Below are positions 26,697 through 36,252 of a DNA stretch of 64,000 bases, one piece after another. The notes under the pieces are model-generated. The model saw nothing but the letters and a program-made list of their open reading frames with translations. It searched no databases and was not told the origin of the DNA. Position numbers and translations under genes: made by a program. The DNA is from Pseudoalteromonas byunsanensis (GTDB lineage: Bacteria > Pseudomonadota > Gammaproteobacteria > Enterobacterales > Alteromonadaceae): assembly GCF_001854475.1 (NCBI RefSeq), contig NZ_MNAN01000035.1:343460-407459 (forward strand). The letters run 5' to 3'. Each line of letters begins with the position of its first letter. Position 1 is the stretch's first letter.

Positions 26697-29363
26697 TTAT
26701 GCGTAAAGTGGGTTAGTTTTGGTAGCATCAATATCAAATTTCTTGATAGCTTCAACCACCATTGACTTCTCAACTTTGCCTTGCTTAACAAGCTCTGTTA
26801 GTGCCGCAACAACAACGTATCCAGCATTAACTTCAAAGTGACGACGTAAGTTTTCACGGCTGTCTGAACGACCATATCCATCAGTACCTAGCACTCTATA
26901 AGATACACTAGGCATAAAGGCACGTACTTGCTCTGCATAGTTTTTCATGTAATCCGTAGCCGCAATAGCTGGTGACTCACCAAGTACAGACGTTATATAA
27001 GGTACTTTTGCTTCTGACTCAGGGTTTAACATGTTGAAACGATCAGCGTCTTGACCATCACGTGTCAATTCGTTGAATGACGTCACTGAGAATACATCAG
27101 AACCAATGCCAAACTCTTCGCTTAGGATTACACCCGCTTTACGTACTTCGTTTAAAATAGTGCCTGAGCCTAATAGCTGAACATGTGCTTTGTCACCGGC
27201 ATTGCTTTCAAGCTTGTAGATACCCTTGCGGATACCTTCTTCAGCGCCTTCTGGCATAGCTGGCTGGTGATAATTTTCGTTCATTAATGTCAGGTAGTAG
27301 AACACATTTTCTTGCTCAGGACCGTACATACGACGAATACCGTCTTGCATGATGACCGCGACTTCATAGCCAAATGTCGGGTCATAAGAGATACAGTTAG
27401 GCACGGTGCCTGCTTGAATATGCGAGTGACCGTCTTCGTGTTGTAGACCTTCACCATTGAGCGTAGTACGGCCAGCAGTTGCACCTAGTAAGAAACCACG
27501 AGCTTGTTGGTCACCTGCCATCCATGCCATGTCACCAACACGTTGGAAACCAAACATAGAGTAGTAAATGTAGAATGGTATCATCGGCAAGTCGTTGGTG
27601 CTGTATGATGTTGCCGCTGCAACCCATGAAGACATAGCACCTAGTTCGTTGATACCTTCTTGTAGAACCTGACCTGAAGTTGCTTCTTTGTAGTAAGAAA
27701 CGATATCACGGTCTTGTGGCGTATAGTTTTGGCCATGTGGATTGTAAATACCGATTTGACGGAATAAACCTTCCATACCGAACGTACGCGCTTCATCAGC
27801 AATGATTGGTACGATGTTTTGGCCAATGTTTTTGTCTTTCAACAATACATTAAGCGCACGAACAAATGCCATGGTGGTTGAAATATCACGCTTTTGCTCT
27901 TGCAACAGCGGCTCAAATGCGTTGACTTCAGGTAGAGTTAGCTCTTTGGTGAAGTTAGGTAAACGCGAAGGTGTATAGCCATGTAAAGCTTTACGACGAG
28001 CGTGCAAGTATTCGTACTCTTTTGAACCTTCTTCAAGTTTCAAATAAGGTAGATTAACTAGTTCGTCGTCAGCAACCAAGTCTTGCAGGCCAAGACGTGA
28101 ACGTAGGTGCTCTACGTGCGTCATGTCCATTTTCTTAACTTGGTGGGCAATGTTTTTACCTTCAGCCGCTTCACCCATGCCATAACCTTTTACAGTTTTA
28201 GCTAAGATCACAGTTGGACGGTCTTTAGTTTCTTGCGCCGCTTTAAATGCCGCATATAGCTTTGAAGGCTCATGACCACCGCGCTTCAATGCGAAGATCT
28301 CTTCGTCGGTCATATCAGCAACTAACGCAGCTGTTTCAGGGTAGCGACCAAAGAAATGCTCACGTACGTACGCACCATCTTTTGCTTTATAGGTTTGATA
28401 GTCACCGTCGATAGTTTCGTTCATCAACTGAAGTAGCTTGCCTGTGGTGTCTTTAGCGATAAGCTTATCCCAACCAGATCCCCAAACTACCTTGATCACA
28501 TTCCAACCTGCACCTCTAAACAGACCTTCAAGCTCTTGAATGATCTTACCATTACCCATTACTGGGCCATCTAGGCGTTGCAAGTTACAGTTGATTAAGT
28601 AACAAAGGTTGTCGAGTTTTTCACGTGCCGCGAATGAAATTGCACCACGTGATTCTGGCTCATCCATCTCACCATCACCCAAGAAAGCATATACACGCTG
28701 GTTCTTGGTATCTTTTAAGCCACGGCCGTCCAAGTATTTAAGGAATCGAGCCTGATAGATTGAAGCGATTGGTCCCAGACCCATAGAAACCGTAGGAAAT
28801 TGCCAAAATTCAGGCATCAGTTTAGGGTGTGGATAAGATGAAATGCCGTTGCCGTCTACTTCTTGGCGGAAATTATCTAACTGCTCTTCCGTTAAACGAC
28901 CTTCTAAGAATGCACGAGCGTAAATACCCGGTGAAATATGACCTTGATAATAAACTAAATCACCACCGTCAACCTCGTTAGGTGCGCGGAAAAAGTGATT
29001 AAAACACATTTCATAGAATGCTGCTGACGACTGATAAGACGCCATATGTCCGCCAAGTTCTAAATCTTTCTTTGACGCACGTAATACGATCATGATGGCA
29101 TTCCAACGAATGATTGAGCGAATACGACGCTCAATATTTACATCACCTGGATATGCAGGTTCTTGGTCCGCTGGAATGGTATTCACATAGTTAGTAGTTG
29201 TGCCAGTTGGCATATCTACGCCTTCAAGACGTGCTTGCTCAAGTACTTGCTCTAACAAGAACTGCGCGCGCTCAACACCTTCTTCTTTTACTACCGACTC
29301 AAGCGCTTGTAACCACTCTTGGGTTTCTAACGCGTCTACGTCAAATTTATTGACTTCAGACAT
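26697..29363 (-). CDS. aceE: Pyruvate dehydrogenase E1 component
   Basis: Thiamine-diphosphate-dependent decarboxylation of pyruvate and acetylation of E2. The 888 residues match the homodimeric alpha2-type E1 of gammaproteobacteria. The ThDP motif starts at GDGEMDEPESRG (about 230) and ends with NLQRLDGPVMGNGK. Active-site histidines lie in QHEDGHSHIQ (about 640) and the N-terminal half has HISPGIYARAFLEGR. It is the second gene of pdhR-aceE-aceF, starting 62 bases after pdhR. Confidence 0.98.
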   Translation of the reverse strand: MSEVNKFDVDALETQEWLQALESVVKEEGVERAQFLLEQVLEQARLEGVDMPTGTTTNYVNTIPADQEPAYPGDVNIERRIRSIIRWNAIMIVLRASKKDLELGGHMASYQSSAAFYEMCFNHFFRAPNEVDGGDLVYYQGHISPGIYARAFLEGRLTEEQLDNFRQEVDGNGISSYPHPKLMPEFWQFPTVSMGLGPIASIYQARFLKYLDGRGLKDTKNQRVYAFLGDGEMDEPESRGAISFAAREKLDNLCYLINCNLQRLDGPVMGNGKIIQELEGLFRGAGWNVIKVVWGSGWDKLIAKDTTGKLLQLMNETIDGDYQTYKAKDGAYVREHFFGRYPETAALVADMTDEEIFALKRGGHEPSKLYAAFKAAQETKDRPTVILAKTVKGYGMGEAAEGKNIAHQVKKMDMTHVEHLRSRLGLQDLVADDELVNLPYLKLEEGSKEYEYLHARRKALHGYTPSRLPNFTKELTLPEVNAFEPLLQEQKRDISTTMAFVRALNVLLKDKNIGQNIVPIIADEARTFGMEGLFRQIGIYNPHGQNYTPQDRDIVSYYKEATSGQVLQEGINELGAMSSWVAAATSYSTNDLPMIPFYIYYSMFGFQRVGDMAWMAGDQQARGFLLGATAGRTTLNGEGLQHEDGHSHIQAGTVPNCISYDPTFGYEVAVIMQDGIRRMYGPEQENVFYYLTLMNENYHQPAMPEGAEEGIRKGIYKLESNAGDKAHVQLLGSGTILNEVRKAGVILSEEFGIGSDVFSVTSFNELTRDGQDADRFNMLNPESEAKVPYITSVLGESPAIAATDYMKNYAEQVRAFMPSVSYRVLGTDGYGRSDSRENLRRHFEVNAGYVVVAALTELVKQGKVEKSMVVEAIKKFDIDATKTNPLYA

Positions 29364-29425
29364 ATGGAATTTTCCTTATGTTTAAAATACGAATTTATTA
29401 TTCAGTCTTAATGTGATCAGCACGC

Positions 29426-30175
29426 TTACTGCTGCTTTGTTCGTCTTAAGCTACGCTCGATGCGCGAACGCTCTTTGCCCGCTTCAAGTAATGCTTCTTC
29501 AATAAACGCTAAGTGCGCGTTACTGGCTAGACGAGCTTGCTCTGGATTGCCATTAATAACAGCCTCCAACAGCACCCTTCTATGCTCACCCAGTTGCTCA
29601 CTTACTTCTGATTTTTGCACCAATACCGTTAAGTTCTGCAACACGTTCTGTTCGAGTAACGATTGCATACCACGCACTAAATGCAACAACACCACGTTAT
29701 GCGAGGCTTCGGCTACTGCAAAGTGAAACGCATTGATGGCTGCGGCAGTTTGGGCGAGATCCCCTTGTGCTTGGGCAATACTATCAAAGCTATTTTGTAC
29801 CTTTTCAAAATCTGTATCGGTACCACGTAGCGCAGCATAATAGGCTGCGATACCTTCAAGTGCGTGACGAAACTCAAGTAAATCAAATTGTGATTCAGGA
29901 TGCTTACTGATCAAATCAAATAACGGATCAGTCAGCCCCTCTTCCAATTGGTTTTTAACGTAAGTTCCTCCACCTTGGCGGCGCGTTACGAGGCCCTTTG
30001 CTTCGAGTTTTTGAATTGCTTCGCGCAATGAAGGTCTCGATACCTCAAATTGCTTAGCAAGCTCGCGCTCAGGCGGTAACTTTTCTCCTGGCATTAAAGA
30101 GCCCTCTAGAATCATATTCTCGAGCTGCTCTAAAATAACATCGGATAACTTCGCTGCTTTTATCTTTAAAGACAT
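29426..30175 (-). CDS. pdhR: Pyruvate dehydrogenase complex repressor
   Basis: A FadR-group GntR regulator that senses pyruvate and represses its own operon. The 249 residues have an N-terminal winged helix (about 10-75, [24 protein letters not shown]) and a helical FCD ligand domain (about 95-230). It begins [20 protein letters not shown] matching PdhR operator sits 77 bases upstream. It is the first gene of the pyruvate dehydrogenase operon. Confidence 0.95.
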   Translation of the reverse strand: MSLKIKAAKLSDVILEQLENMILEGSLMPGEKLPPERELAKQFEVSRPSLREAIQKLEAKGLVTRRQGGGTYVKNQLEEGLTDPLFDLISKHPESQFDLLEFRHALEGIAAYYAALRGTDTDFEKVQNSFDSIAQAQGDLAQTAAAINAFHFAVAEASHNVVLLHLVRGMQSLLEQNVLQNLTVLVQKSEVSEQLGEHRRVLLEAVINGNPEQARLASNAHLAFIEEALLEAGKERSRIERSLRRTKQQ

Positions 30176-30251
30176 TGATCTAACGCCGAATTTCAGTGTA
30201 CTGCCAACCGCAACTAATTGCGATTGACCGATCCATTAAAACCAAAAGGTA

Positions 30252-30269
30252 AATTGGTCATACCAAATT
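30252..30269. promoter_or_regulatory. PdhR operator
   Basis: AATTGGTCATACCAAATT matches the PdhR consensus ATTGGT-N3-ACCAAT in all but the last base. It lies 77 bases before the pdhR start. A second core GGTCTGACC occurs near 30396-30404 and could be a weaker site. Confidence 0.85.
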
Positions 30270-30738
30270 TGCACAATACGTTATCAAAATCAATGAACAC
30301 TGTCAAAAATCTGCGTATAAATACCCACTGAAAGTGCATAGTTAAAGTCTAAACTTTATACAAAAATATCGAATTGCCTAGGATTATGAAAAAGGTCTGA
30401 CCAGTTAAATGGAGATTAAATCTTTCCCAACAAGTAAGCTTCACCTGCAATGAAATAAATCAAATAGCAACTTTACACAAAAAAGAACAGCGCAGAGCCT
30501 GTTTTCACTACTCGCTTGGAATGTGGTCCATGTTTTAATGACAAGACTAAAGTCGCTTAGTACTTTTAGGTTTCGCGCAATTCCTTCATCAAGCACTCTT
30601 CACAAATGTTGATAGCCCTAATAGCGCTTTTCTCACTAATAAGGGGTATGAAACTTACCTACATTTAGTACATTGATTAGTATTAACTGATGTGCTTTTA
30701 TAGTGGTGGATAAACCAACAATATAAAAGGATATTTAT
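30270..30738. other. Non-coding stretch between pdhR and the secreted-protein gene
   Basis: Apart from the second GGTCTGACC core near 30400, I see AT-rich sequence with no credible gene, terminator or strong hairpin. AAAAGGATATTT just before 30739 provides the ribosome site of the next gene. Confidence 0.6.
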
Positions 30739-32097
30739 ATGAAATTATCTACAATAGCTCTATCTATTGTTCCATTCGCGTTTCTCTCTAATGCACATGC
30801 ACTGGAACATAATTTAACCGACGCTGGTAAAGTTAAGTTACATTCAGCTAAACAAAACATGCTCAATCCCACTCAACCAAAACTCGTTCACAACACACAT
30901 CGCCAACTTAACTTTTCCACACAAGAAACCACCACTGAAAGTATTACACCTGTATGCCCAACGCTCTCAACAGGTAATCTGTATACACTTAGTGGCGCAT
31001 CTGCTGGCGATGCGATTTGTTATCACTTCCAGATAACTGAACGAAGTAAAACAACCGCTCTGTTGGTTGGACAAACCGGCACCTCAGACATTGATCTGAA
31101 TGTACTCAAACATAATCCCGACGATACGTTTAGTGTACTGGGAACCAGTGCTAATCAGGGCACCGATGACGAAATAGTCGTCGCATTGACTGAACCTGGA
31201 CACTACTACTGGTATATGGAAGTAAAAGAGTCAGATGGTTCTGCATTTAACTTTGGTGCTGCGGTAGCTACACAGCTAGATGAATATGAATTTAATGATA
31301 CAGTTGCAACCGCAACGATGTTATCGACAGGTCAAAACGTCATTCAAGGCAATATGGACAGTGCAACTGATATCGATATGTATCAATTCACAGCTGTTAA
31401 CGGTCAAAACCTTGCTTTACGTTTAAAGGATAACAGCTCAGATGAATATATTTTTGAAGTATACAATAATGGTTGGGTACCTTTAGCGGCAAACAAAGTA
31501 CATCCAATTTCAGGTTTACAAGAAAACCAAACTATTACCCTTAGAGTTAGGGCCAACACAGCGTTGCCGGTGAATACCAATAACCAATACACTTTATCCG
31601 TACAGTCCGTTGTCGCGTCATTCAGTAGTCACAAAATCTCTGGTGAAGCAAACGTGATACGTATTCCATATTCTGCATTTAGCGACCCTTATCTAACAAC
31701 TCAAGCGTACAGAAACCTTAACTGGTCATTGACATTGAATGACTCAACGGGCGCACCAATCGAAAATGCCAGCGCTAAATTAGTGCTAGCTGATACCGAC
31801 GGCACGACTGATTATGTGCAAACATCTGATACCAATGGCAGAATATCAAATAGCATTAACTTAGGAACCTGTTCACCACAGGTGTCTAATATAGAGCACA
31901 CGCAGTATAGCTTAGGATACAAAAATACTTGGCATTCTGACGTGGAAGTAAAAGGCTGGAGGCTTGAAATAGATACCAACTTAGACAGTGATAACGATGG
32001 TGTCATGGATAAAATTGGTATTGGTGGCGAAAACGTACCATGGGTCTATCTAGGCCATATTTGCGACCAAGACCTAGTTTCTAGTGAGAAATCTTAA
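30739..32097 (+). CDS. Secreted protein with two pre-peptidase (PPC) type domains
   Basis: A 452-residue exported protein of unknown function. A signal peptide (about 1-21, ending SNAHA) is followed by two beta-sandwich PPC-like domains at about 80-175 and 185-285. The second opens with DEYEFNDTVATAT, the classic PPC start. The C-terminal part (about 295-440) looks like an Ig-like or carbohydrate-binding fold. Near residue 420, DTNLDSDNDGVMD is a calcium-binding thrombospondin-3-like loop. Such domains usually accompany secreted proteases, but no protease domain is present. Four cysteines could form disulfides. It is flanked by its own leader and terminator. Confidence 0.8.
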   Translation: MKLSTIALSIVPFAFLSNAHALEHNLTDAGKVKLHSAKQNMLNPTQPKLVHNTHRQLNFSTQETTTESITPVCPTLSTGNLYTLSGASAGDAICYHFQITERSKTTALLVGQTGTSDIDLNVLKHNPDDTFSVLGTSANQGTDDEIVVALTEPGHYYWYMEVKESDGSAFNFGAAVATQLDEYEFNDTVATATMLSTGQNVIQGNMDSATDIDMYQFTAVNGQNLALRLKDNSSDEYIFEVYNNGWVPLAANKVHPISGLQENQTITLRVRANTALPVNTNNQYTLSVQSVVASFSSHKISGEANVIRIPYSAFSDPYLTTQAYRNLNWSLTLNDSTGAPIENASAKLVLADTDGTTDYVQTSDTNGRISNSINLGTCSPQVSNIEHTQYSLGYKNTWHSDVEVKGWRLEIDTNLDSDNDGVMDKIGIGGENVPWVYLGHICDQDLVSSEKS

Positions 32098-32104
32098 CTA
32101 AGTG

Positions 32105-32129
32105 AAGTCAGGCCTAGGCCTGACTTTTT
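32105..32129 (+). terminator. Terminator of the secreted-protein gene
   Basis: Perfect palindromic stem AAGTCAGGCC/GGCCTGACTT around TA, then T. The final bases touch the stop codon of the convergent gene. Confidence 0.9.
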
Positions 32130-32865
32130 ATGCTGCGTATGTTGCTTGAGCTTTGCCGCTTAGCTGTTCAGACATATTATCAATGAAGCCAAACATATTT
32201 AAGTTATTGCCAATACGCACGCTGACTTCATCTTCCTTGATTTGCTCTTTCATCAGGGATCTCATGTCGATTATTTCTGCAAAGTTCTCGTTGCTCACAT
32301 CATACTTTCCCCAGTATTGACTGGTTCCTTGCTCGCTTGGTCCACGCTCAAGCTCTGTATACTTCAAGAAGTTATCTTTAACGTCATTTGCTAGCTGTAC
32401 GAGCTTTTCATTTTCATTCAACTTGTCTTCCAAATAGCTGACTTCATCCGCACTTAGCTGGCCAGAGACCTTAATCGCCCCTTCTTCATCAACTGAGAAT
32501 GCCCAATCTTTTTGAGCAAGTTGCGGGTTACTGCTGGCCAGCTCACTCATAAACTGGTTGTATTCCCCAGCCAATTCATCCGCTGCTTTATACATATCAC
32601 CATTGAAGTAGAGTTGGTGATAGGCCTCATTGAGTCTCGCACTTGTCTGCTCTGGCTCTTCTATAAGTTGCTGTGCTTGTTCAAGAACAATAGGACGACT
32701 ATAAGTGGGGTCTGGGATCTGCTCTTTTGCACCGTGATAAGTATCAGCAGCTAATTTAAGATCACTGTTTTGCACAGTAGCGGTATTTTCCTGCTTAATT
32801 GATTTTGAGGGCCCTTTATTCGCTAAAGCCCCCATCTCAATCAGTTGATTGGCATTAACTTTCAT
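32128..32865 (-). CDS. Unknown 245-residue acidic protein
   Basis: I do not recognise a family. The protein starts MKVNANQLIEMGALANKG, has no signal peptide or membrane segment, and is rich in Glu, Gln, Asn and Ala with likely helical stretches (about 60-120 and 135-170). The N-terminal 50 residues look disordered, in the style of secreted or flagella-associated proteins. AGGATA upstream is a good ribosome site, and its codon use matches its neighbours, so I treat it as real. It is convergent with the secreted protein. Confidence 0.7.
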   Translation of the reverse strand: MKVNANQLIEMGALANKGPSKSIKQENTATVQNSDLKLAADTYHGAKEQIPDPTYSRPIVLEQAQQLIEEPEQTSARLNEAYHQLYFNGDMYKAADELAGEYNQFMSELASSNPQLAQKDWAFSVDEEGAIKVSGQLSADEVSYLEDKLNENEKLVQLANDVKDNFLKYTELERGPSEQGTSQYWGKYDVSNENFAEIIDMRSLMKEQIKEDEVSVRIGNNLNMFGFIDNMSEQLSGKAQATYAA

Positions 32866-33005
32866 AAAAAAATATCCTTTTCTTAATGAACTTTTATAAG
32901 TTATCGGTCAGACTGTCTTGAAGTTTAGCTTAAACTATTATTTACATAAAATATTCACTTAATTTACCTAACATATGACCTATCTCCGCGGTTCTTATTA
33001 CTCAT

Positions 33006-34067
33006 TTAAAGCGGGATAGACAGCAGATAAAGAGCCTGTAGCAATGATCCCTCACAAATCGCCGCATCAGCTTGAGCAACGACCTTAGGTTTACCATGCA
33101 CCGCTATCCCAGTGCCCGCCTGAGCCATCATCAGTAAGTCGTTAGCACCATCACCCATTGCCACGGTTTGAGACTTATCCAGACCATGCTGTTGGGTCAA
33201 CATGCGTAGTATGTCTGCCTTCTTCTGAGCATCAACCACCTCTCCAAGCACCTTGCCAGTTAGACAATCGTGCGCAATCTCAAGCTCGTTGGCATAACAT
33301 CTATCAAGTTGTAACGGCTCTAATAAAGCTTCTGCAAACCAAGTAAACCCACCCGAAGCAATATATAAATGCCAACCATGTTGCTTTAAGTGAGTACATA
33401 GTGTTTTTATTCCGTCCATCAACGGTAAGTTATTCTTTAACTCTTTGATCAAGCTAAGCTCAATACCAGCCAGTTTACTCACTCGTTGATGTAAACTATC
33501 ACTAAATGCCAGTTGCCCCGCCATGGCTTGGGCCGTTACTTTTGCAACTTCATCATAAACATTGGCTAAACGAGCAATTTCATCAATACACTCAATCTCT
33601 ATCGCGGTGGAGTCCATATCCATAACCAGCAATCCCGGTTTTGAAATAGTGGCTGGATTAGCCAAAATAGTACTTTGCAGAGCCAATGAATGCGCCGCCT
33701 CTCTGAGCTGTTGTTTGAGCTGCTCGGTTACCTCTGGTACATAGTAACTTTCAACAAACATAACCACGGCTTCTGGTAATGCCGGGTGTGGGTGGTATTG
33801 GCATATGGCACTAACAGGTAGGTCTGAGTCGTGCAAAAACGCAAGAAAATTTTGTAATTTAGCGGTCGTTAAATGTTCGCCAAACAAAGTAATAAAAACC
33901 CCTTGCTGGCTATCAGGAGCCATATCATTTAGTAAGCACTGCGCCCTTTCAATTCGGTACCATTTTGCTAAAGTGAAGATATGGGATAAATCATGATCAG
34001 GTAATTGCACAAGGCTAGAGGTTGGCATACATAAGCTCCTAAGTAACAGACTCGCCCTTTTTAACAT
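33006..34067 (-). CDS. serB: Phosphoserine phosphatase
   Basis: Last step of serine synthesis, dephosphorylating O-phosphoserine. The 353 residues have an N-terminal regulatory extension (about 1-140) and a HAD domain. The catalytic aspartates are in MDMDSTAIEIECIDEIA (about 149-165), with the SGGFTWFAEAL motif II near 240 and GDGANDLLMM motif III near 308. It is divergent from ytjB, as in E. coli. Confidence 0.95.
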   Translation of the reverse strand: MLKRASLLLRSLCMPTSSLVQLPDHDLSHIFTLAKWYRIERAQCLLNDMAPDSQQGVFITLFGEHLTTAKLQNFLAFLHDSDLPVSAICQYHPHPALPEAVVMFVESYYVPEVTEQLKQQLREAAHSLALQSTILANPATISKPGLLVMDMDSTAIEIECIDEIARLANVYDEVAKVTAQAMAGQLAFSDSLHQRVSKLAGIELSLIKELKNNLPLMDGIKTLCTHLKQHGWHLYIASGGFTWFAEALLEPLQLDRCYANELEIAHDCLTGKVLGEVVDAQKKADILRMLTQQHGLDKSQTVAMGDGANDLLMMAQAGTGIAVHGKPKVVAQADAAICEGSLLQALYLLSIPL

Positions 34068-34103
34068 CTATCAATGATACTGTCAGCAACCAACATAGGT
34101 AAT

Positions 34104-34721
34104 ATGAAAAATACACAAGCAATTGATTTATTAAAGTCTTCACGTGGCCGTCGATTAGTACGCTTGATGGTTGCTGCGGCTTGCTTTATTACTTTAACCT
34201 GGCTTGCCTTTAATACCAGCTTTCAATCGCATCAATTATTGTACAAACAAGCTGATATGAACGCTCGAAGTCTAGCTCGCCAGCTTGCATTAAACGCCGC
34301 CAAACCGCTCGTGAACGATAACTTGGTTTTATTAGAACAGCTATGCCAACACCTCGAAAGTGACAAAAATGTACTGAGCATCGCCATTTATAACAACAAA
34401 GGTGAACTTGTTATAGCTGGTGATGGCTTTACACAAAACGATAATATTTACGGCTTACCACAAGAGCTCCCAGGTATTAGTAAACTTAAAACGTCGGTGG
34501 TTGAGCCTATCACTAACGATGGTAGACCGCAGGGGTTCGTCGCCATGGTGTATTTAACTCAATCAGCGATGAGTCAAAGCCATTATCACTTTCACGAATT
34601 AGGACGTATGGTGCTTGTAATGTTACTTATCACCGGTGTATTTACTTGGCAAATTGGTCGCGCACTCAAAGGGTGGGAAGTAAAACGTCAAATTCGAAAA
34701 AGCGTACAAGATGATAAATAA
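34104..34721 (+). CDS. ytjB: YtjB/Smp-family membrane protein
   Basis: About 205 residues with membrane segments at about 22-42 and 175-190 around a periplasmic domain. This matches the SMP/AhpA family encoded beside serB in many gammaproteobacteria. Its role is not well defined; related proteins are linked to membrane or redox functions. I prefer the ATG at 34104 (AGGTAAT upstream) over 34074. Its last 34 bases overlap the convergent yjjV gene. Confidence 0.85.
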   Translation: MKNTQAIDLLKSSRGRRLVRLMVAAACFITLTWLAFNTSFQSHQLLYKQADMNARSLARQLALNAAKPLVNDNLVLLEQLCQHLESDKNVLSIAIYNNKGELVIAGDGFTQNDNIYGLPQELPGISKLKTSVVEPITNDGRPQGFVAMVYLTQSAMSQSHYHFHELGRMVLVMLLITGVFTWQIGRALKGWEVKRQIRKSVQDDK

Positions 34722-35452
34722 AGTTGCTGTGCAATTTGCTCAGGGCTTTCACTACGTAATTGACATAAGCATTCAAACACATCTAGTAAACGCTTTGGCT
34801 CGTTAATTTTACCTTGATGGCCTGACAAAGGCATAGATGGTGCATCGGTTTCCAATAGCAAGCTGTCCAAAGGCAATTGACTGAATACCTGTTTGGTTTT
34901 GGTTGCCCGCTCATAACTGATGGTGCCACCTACCCCAAGCTTAAAACCTTGTTCAAGGTAATATTTTGCTTGCTGTAAAGACCCAGAAAAGGCATGGATC
35001 ACTCCACCAAACTTTGGAGGTGTTTGCTTAAAGGCTTGCGCAATCAGATGATGTGTTTGTCGATGGTGCACTATCAAGGGTAACTGTAGGGCATTACTGA
35101 GTTTTATATGTTCTGCAAAAATTTCTTGTTGCCATTGTATGTGTGGACATGTGCCGTCTAAACCACATTCTCCAATGGCTGCCAAGTACGGATGATTTTC
35201 ATTGGCAAATGCAATGAATTGATGTAGAGCCTCTTCAGTATGCTGGTCAATGAAATACGGGTGTAACCCCGCCGCGACCCTACACTGTGGGTAGCGTTTC
35301 GCGAATGCCAGCAAGGTCTCACTTTGCCTTGCTGTTATACCGGGCACGATAAAACTACAAATGCCCAACGCCTGCGCGTTTGCTAGTTGCAGTTCCAAAT
35401 CGGGCTTAAACTCGGCAAAGTCCAAGTGGCAATGAGTGTCAATGAATTTCAT
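34688..35452 (-). CDS. yjjV: TatD-family metal-dependent hydrolase (YjjV-like)
   Basis: A 254-residue TIM-barrel nuclease-type hydrolase. It starts MKFIDTHCHLDF with the HxH metal pair; other family marks are GECGLDG (about 92-98), a VHHR histidine near 128, HAFSGS near 153, and LLLETDAPSMP near 203-213. TatD proteins are Mg-dependent DNases or deacylases; the YjjV branch is uncharacterised. It is convergent with ytjB. Confidence 0.9.
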   Translation of the reverse strand: MKFIDTHCHLDFAEFKPDLELQLANAQALGICSFIVPGITARQSETLLAFAKRYPQCRVAAGLHPYFIDQHTEEALHQFIAFANENHPYLAAIGECGLDGTCPHIQWQQEIFAEHIKLSNALQLPLIVHHRQTHHLIAQAFKQTPPKFGGVIHAFSGSLQQAKYYLEQGFKLGVGGTISYERATKTKQVFSQLPLDSLLLETDAPSMPLSGHQGKINEPKRLLDVFECLCQLRSESPEQIAQQLYLSSCTLFRI

Positions 35453-35519
35453 AGTTAGCTTAGTGGCTGCGCAGCCTTGGGTTATAAGGCAGCGCGTTCT
35501 GGCTGCCTTAAGCTACCTC

Positions 35520-36158
35520 TTAAGGGTTGAGCCTACTAATTTCCCAACTACCATCGCTTTGTTTTATGTACATAAAACGATCATGCAAGCGATGTTCACC
35601 ACCTTGCCAAAACTCAACTTTAGATGGCTCAACGCAATACCCTCCCCAAAAGTCTGGTAGCGGGATCTCACCTTTAGAAAATTTGGCTTTCATGCTGTGA
35701 AAGGTTTCCATTAAAGCTTTGCGTGAAGAAACAGGACGCGACTGCTGTGATGCCCAAGCCGCAATCTGGCTCTCCGCCGGACGTGATAAGAAGTACTTAG
35801 CAACCGCTGCCGTTGATAGTGGTTTAGCTTCGCCATACACAATCACTTGACGTTCGATTTCATGCCAAGGGAAGTGAAGACAGACCTTATTGTTGCCTTT
35901 TATTTCTTGGGCTTTACGAGAGCCCGTGTTGGTAAAAAACACAAAGCCATTGTCATCTAAATGTTTCAATAAAACAATACGCTGTGATGGTTGACCGTGC
36001 TCATCCACCGTGGCGACCACCATCGCCGTTGGGTCTGCAAACTTTGCATCAACGGCCTGTTGCAGCCAAGACTCAAACTGCAAGGTTGGCGTTTGTGCCA
36101 GCATTTCTCGACGCAGGCCCCCTTTGCTGTATTCTCGACGAATATCTTCAAGCTTCAT
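35520..36158 (-). CDS. pdxH: Pyridoxamine 5'-phosphate oxidase
   Basis: FMN enzyme that makes pyridoxal phosphate from PNP or PMP. The 212 residues match the family length: the start [18 protein letters not shown]-binding [18 protein letters not shown] (about 62-79), and the C-terminal [24 protein letters not shown] (about 170-193). A good AAGGAAAA site precedes the start. A hairpin (about 35487-35511) lies just downstream. Confidence 0.97.
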   Translation of the reverse strand: MKLEDIRREYSKGGLRREMLAQTPTLQFESWLQQAVDAKFADPTAMVVATVDEHGQPSQRIVLLKHLDDNGFVFFTNTGSRKAQEIKGNNKVCLHFPWHEIERQVIVYGEAKPLSTAAVAKYFLSRPAESQIAAWASQQSRPVSSRKALMETFHSMKAKFSKGEIPLPDFWGGYCVEPSKVEFWQGGEHRLHDRFMYIKQSDGSWEISRLNP

Positions 36159-36171
36159 GATTTTTCCTTAC

Positions 36172-36210
36172 AAAAAAGCCGCACTAAACAAGGTTCTATG
36201 CGGCTTTTAG
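36172..36210 (-). terminator. Terminator of argS, upstream of pdxH
   Basis: AAAAGCCGCA/TGCGGCTTTT stem with a loop of about 18 bases; on the minus strand the T-run follows. It separates argS from pdxH. Confidence 0.8.
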
Positions 36211-36252
36211 ATTAACACCTATACAGTGCTAAGTAACTAAGCGAATGCGATT

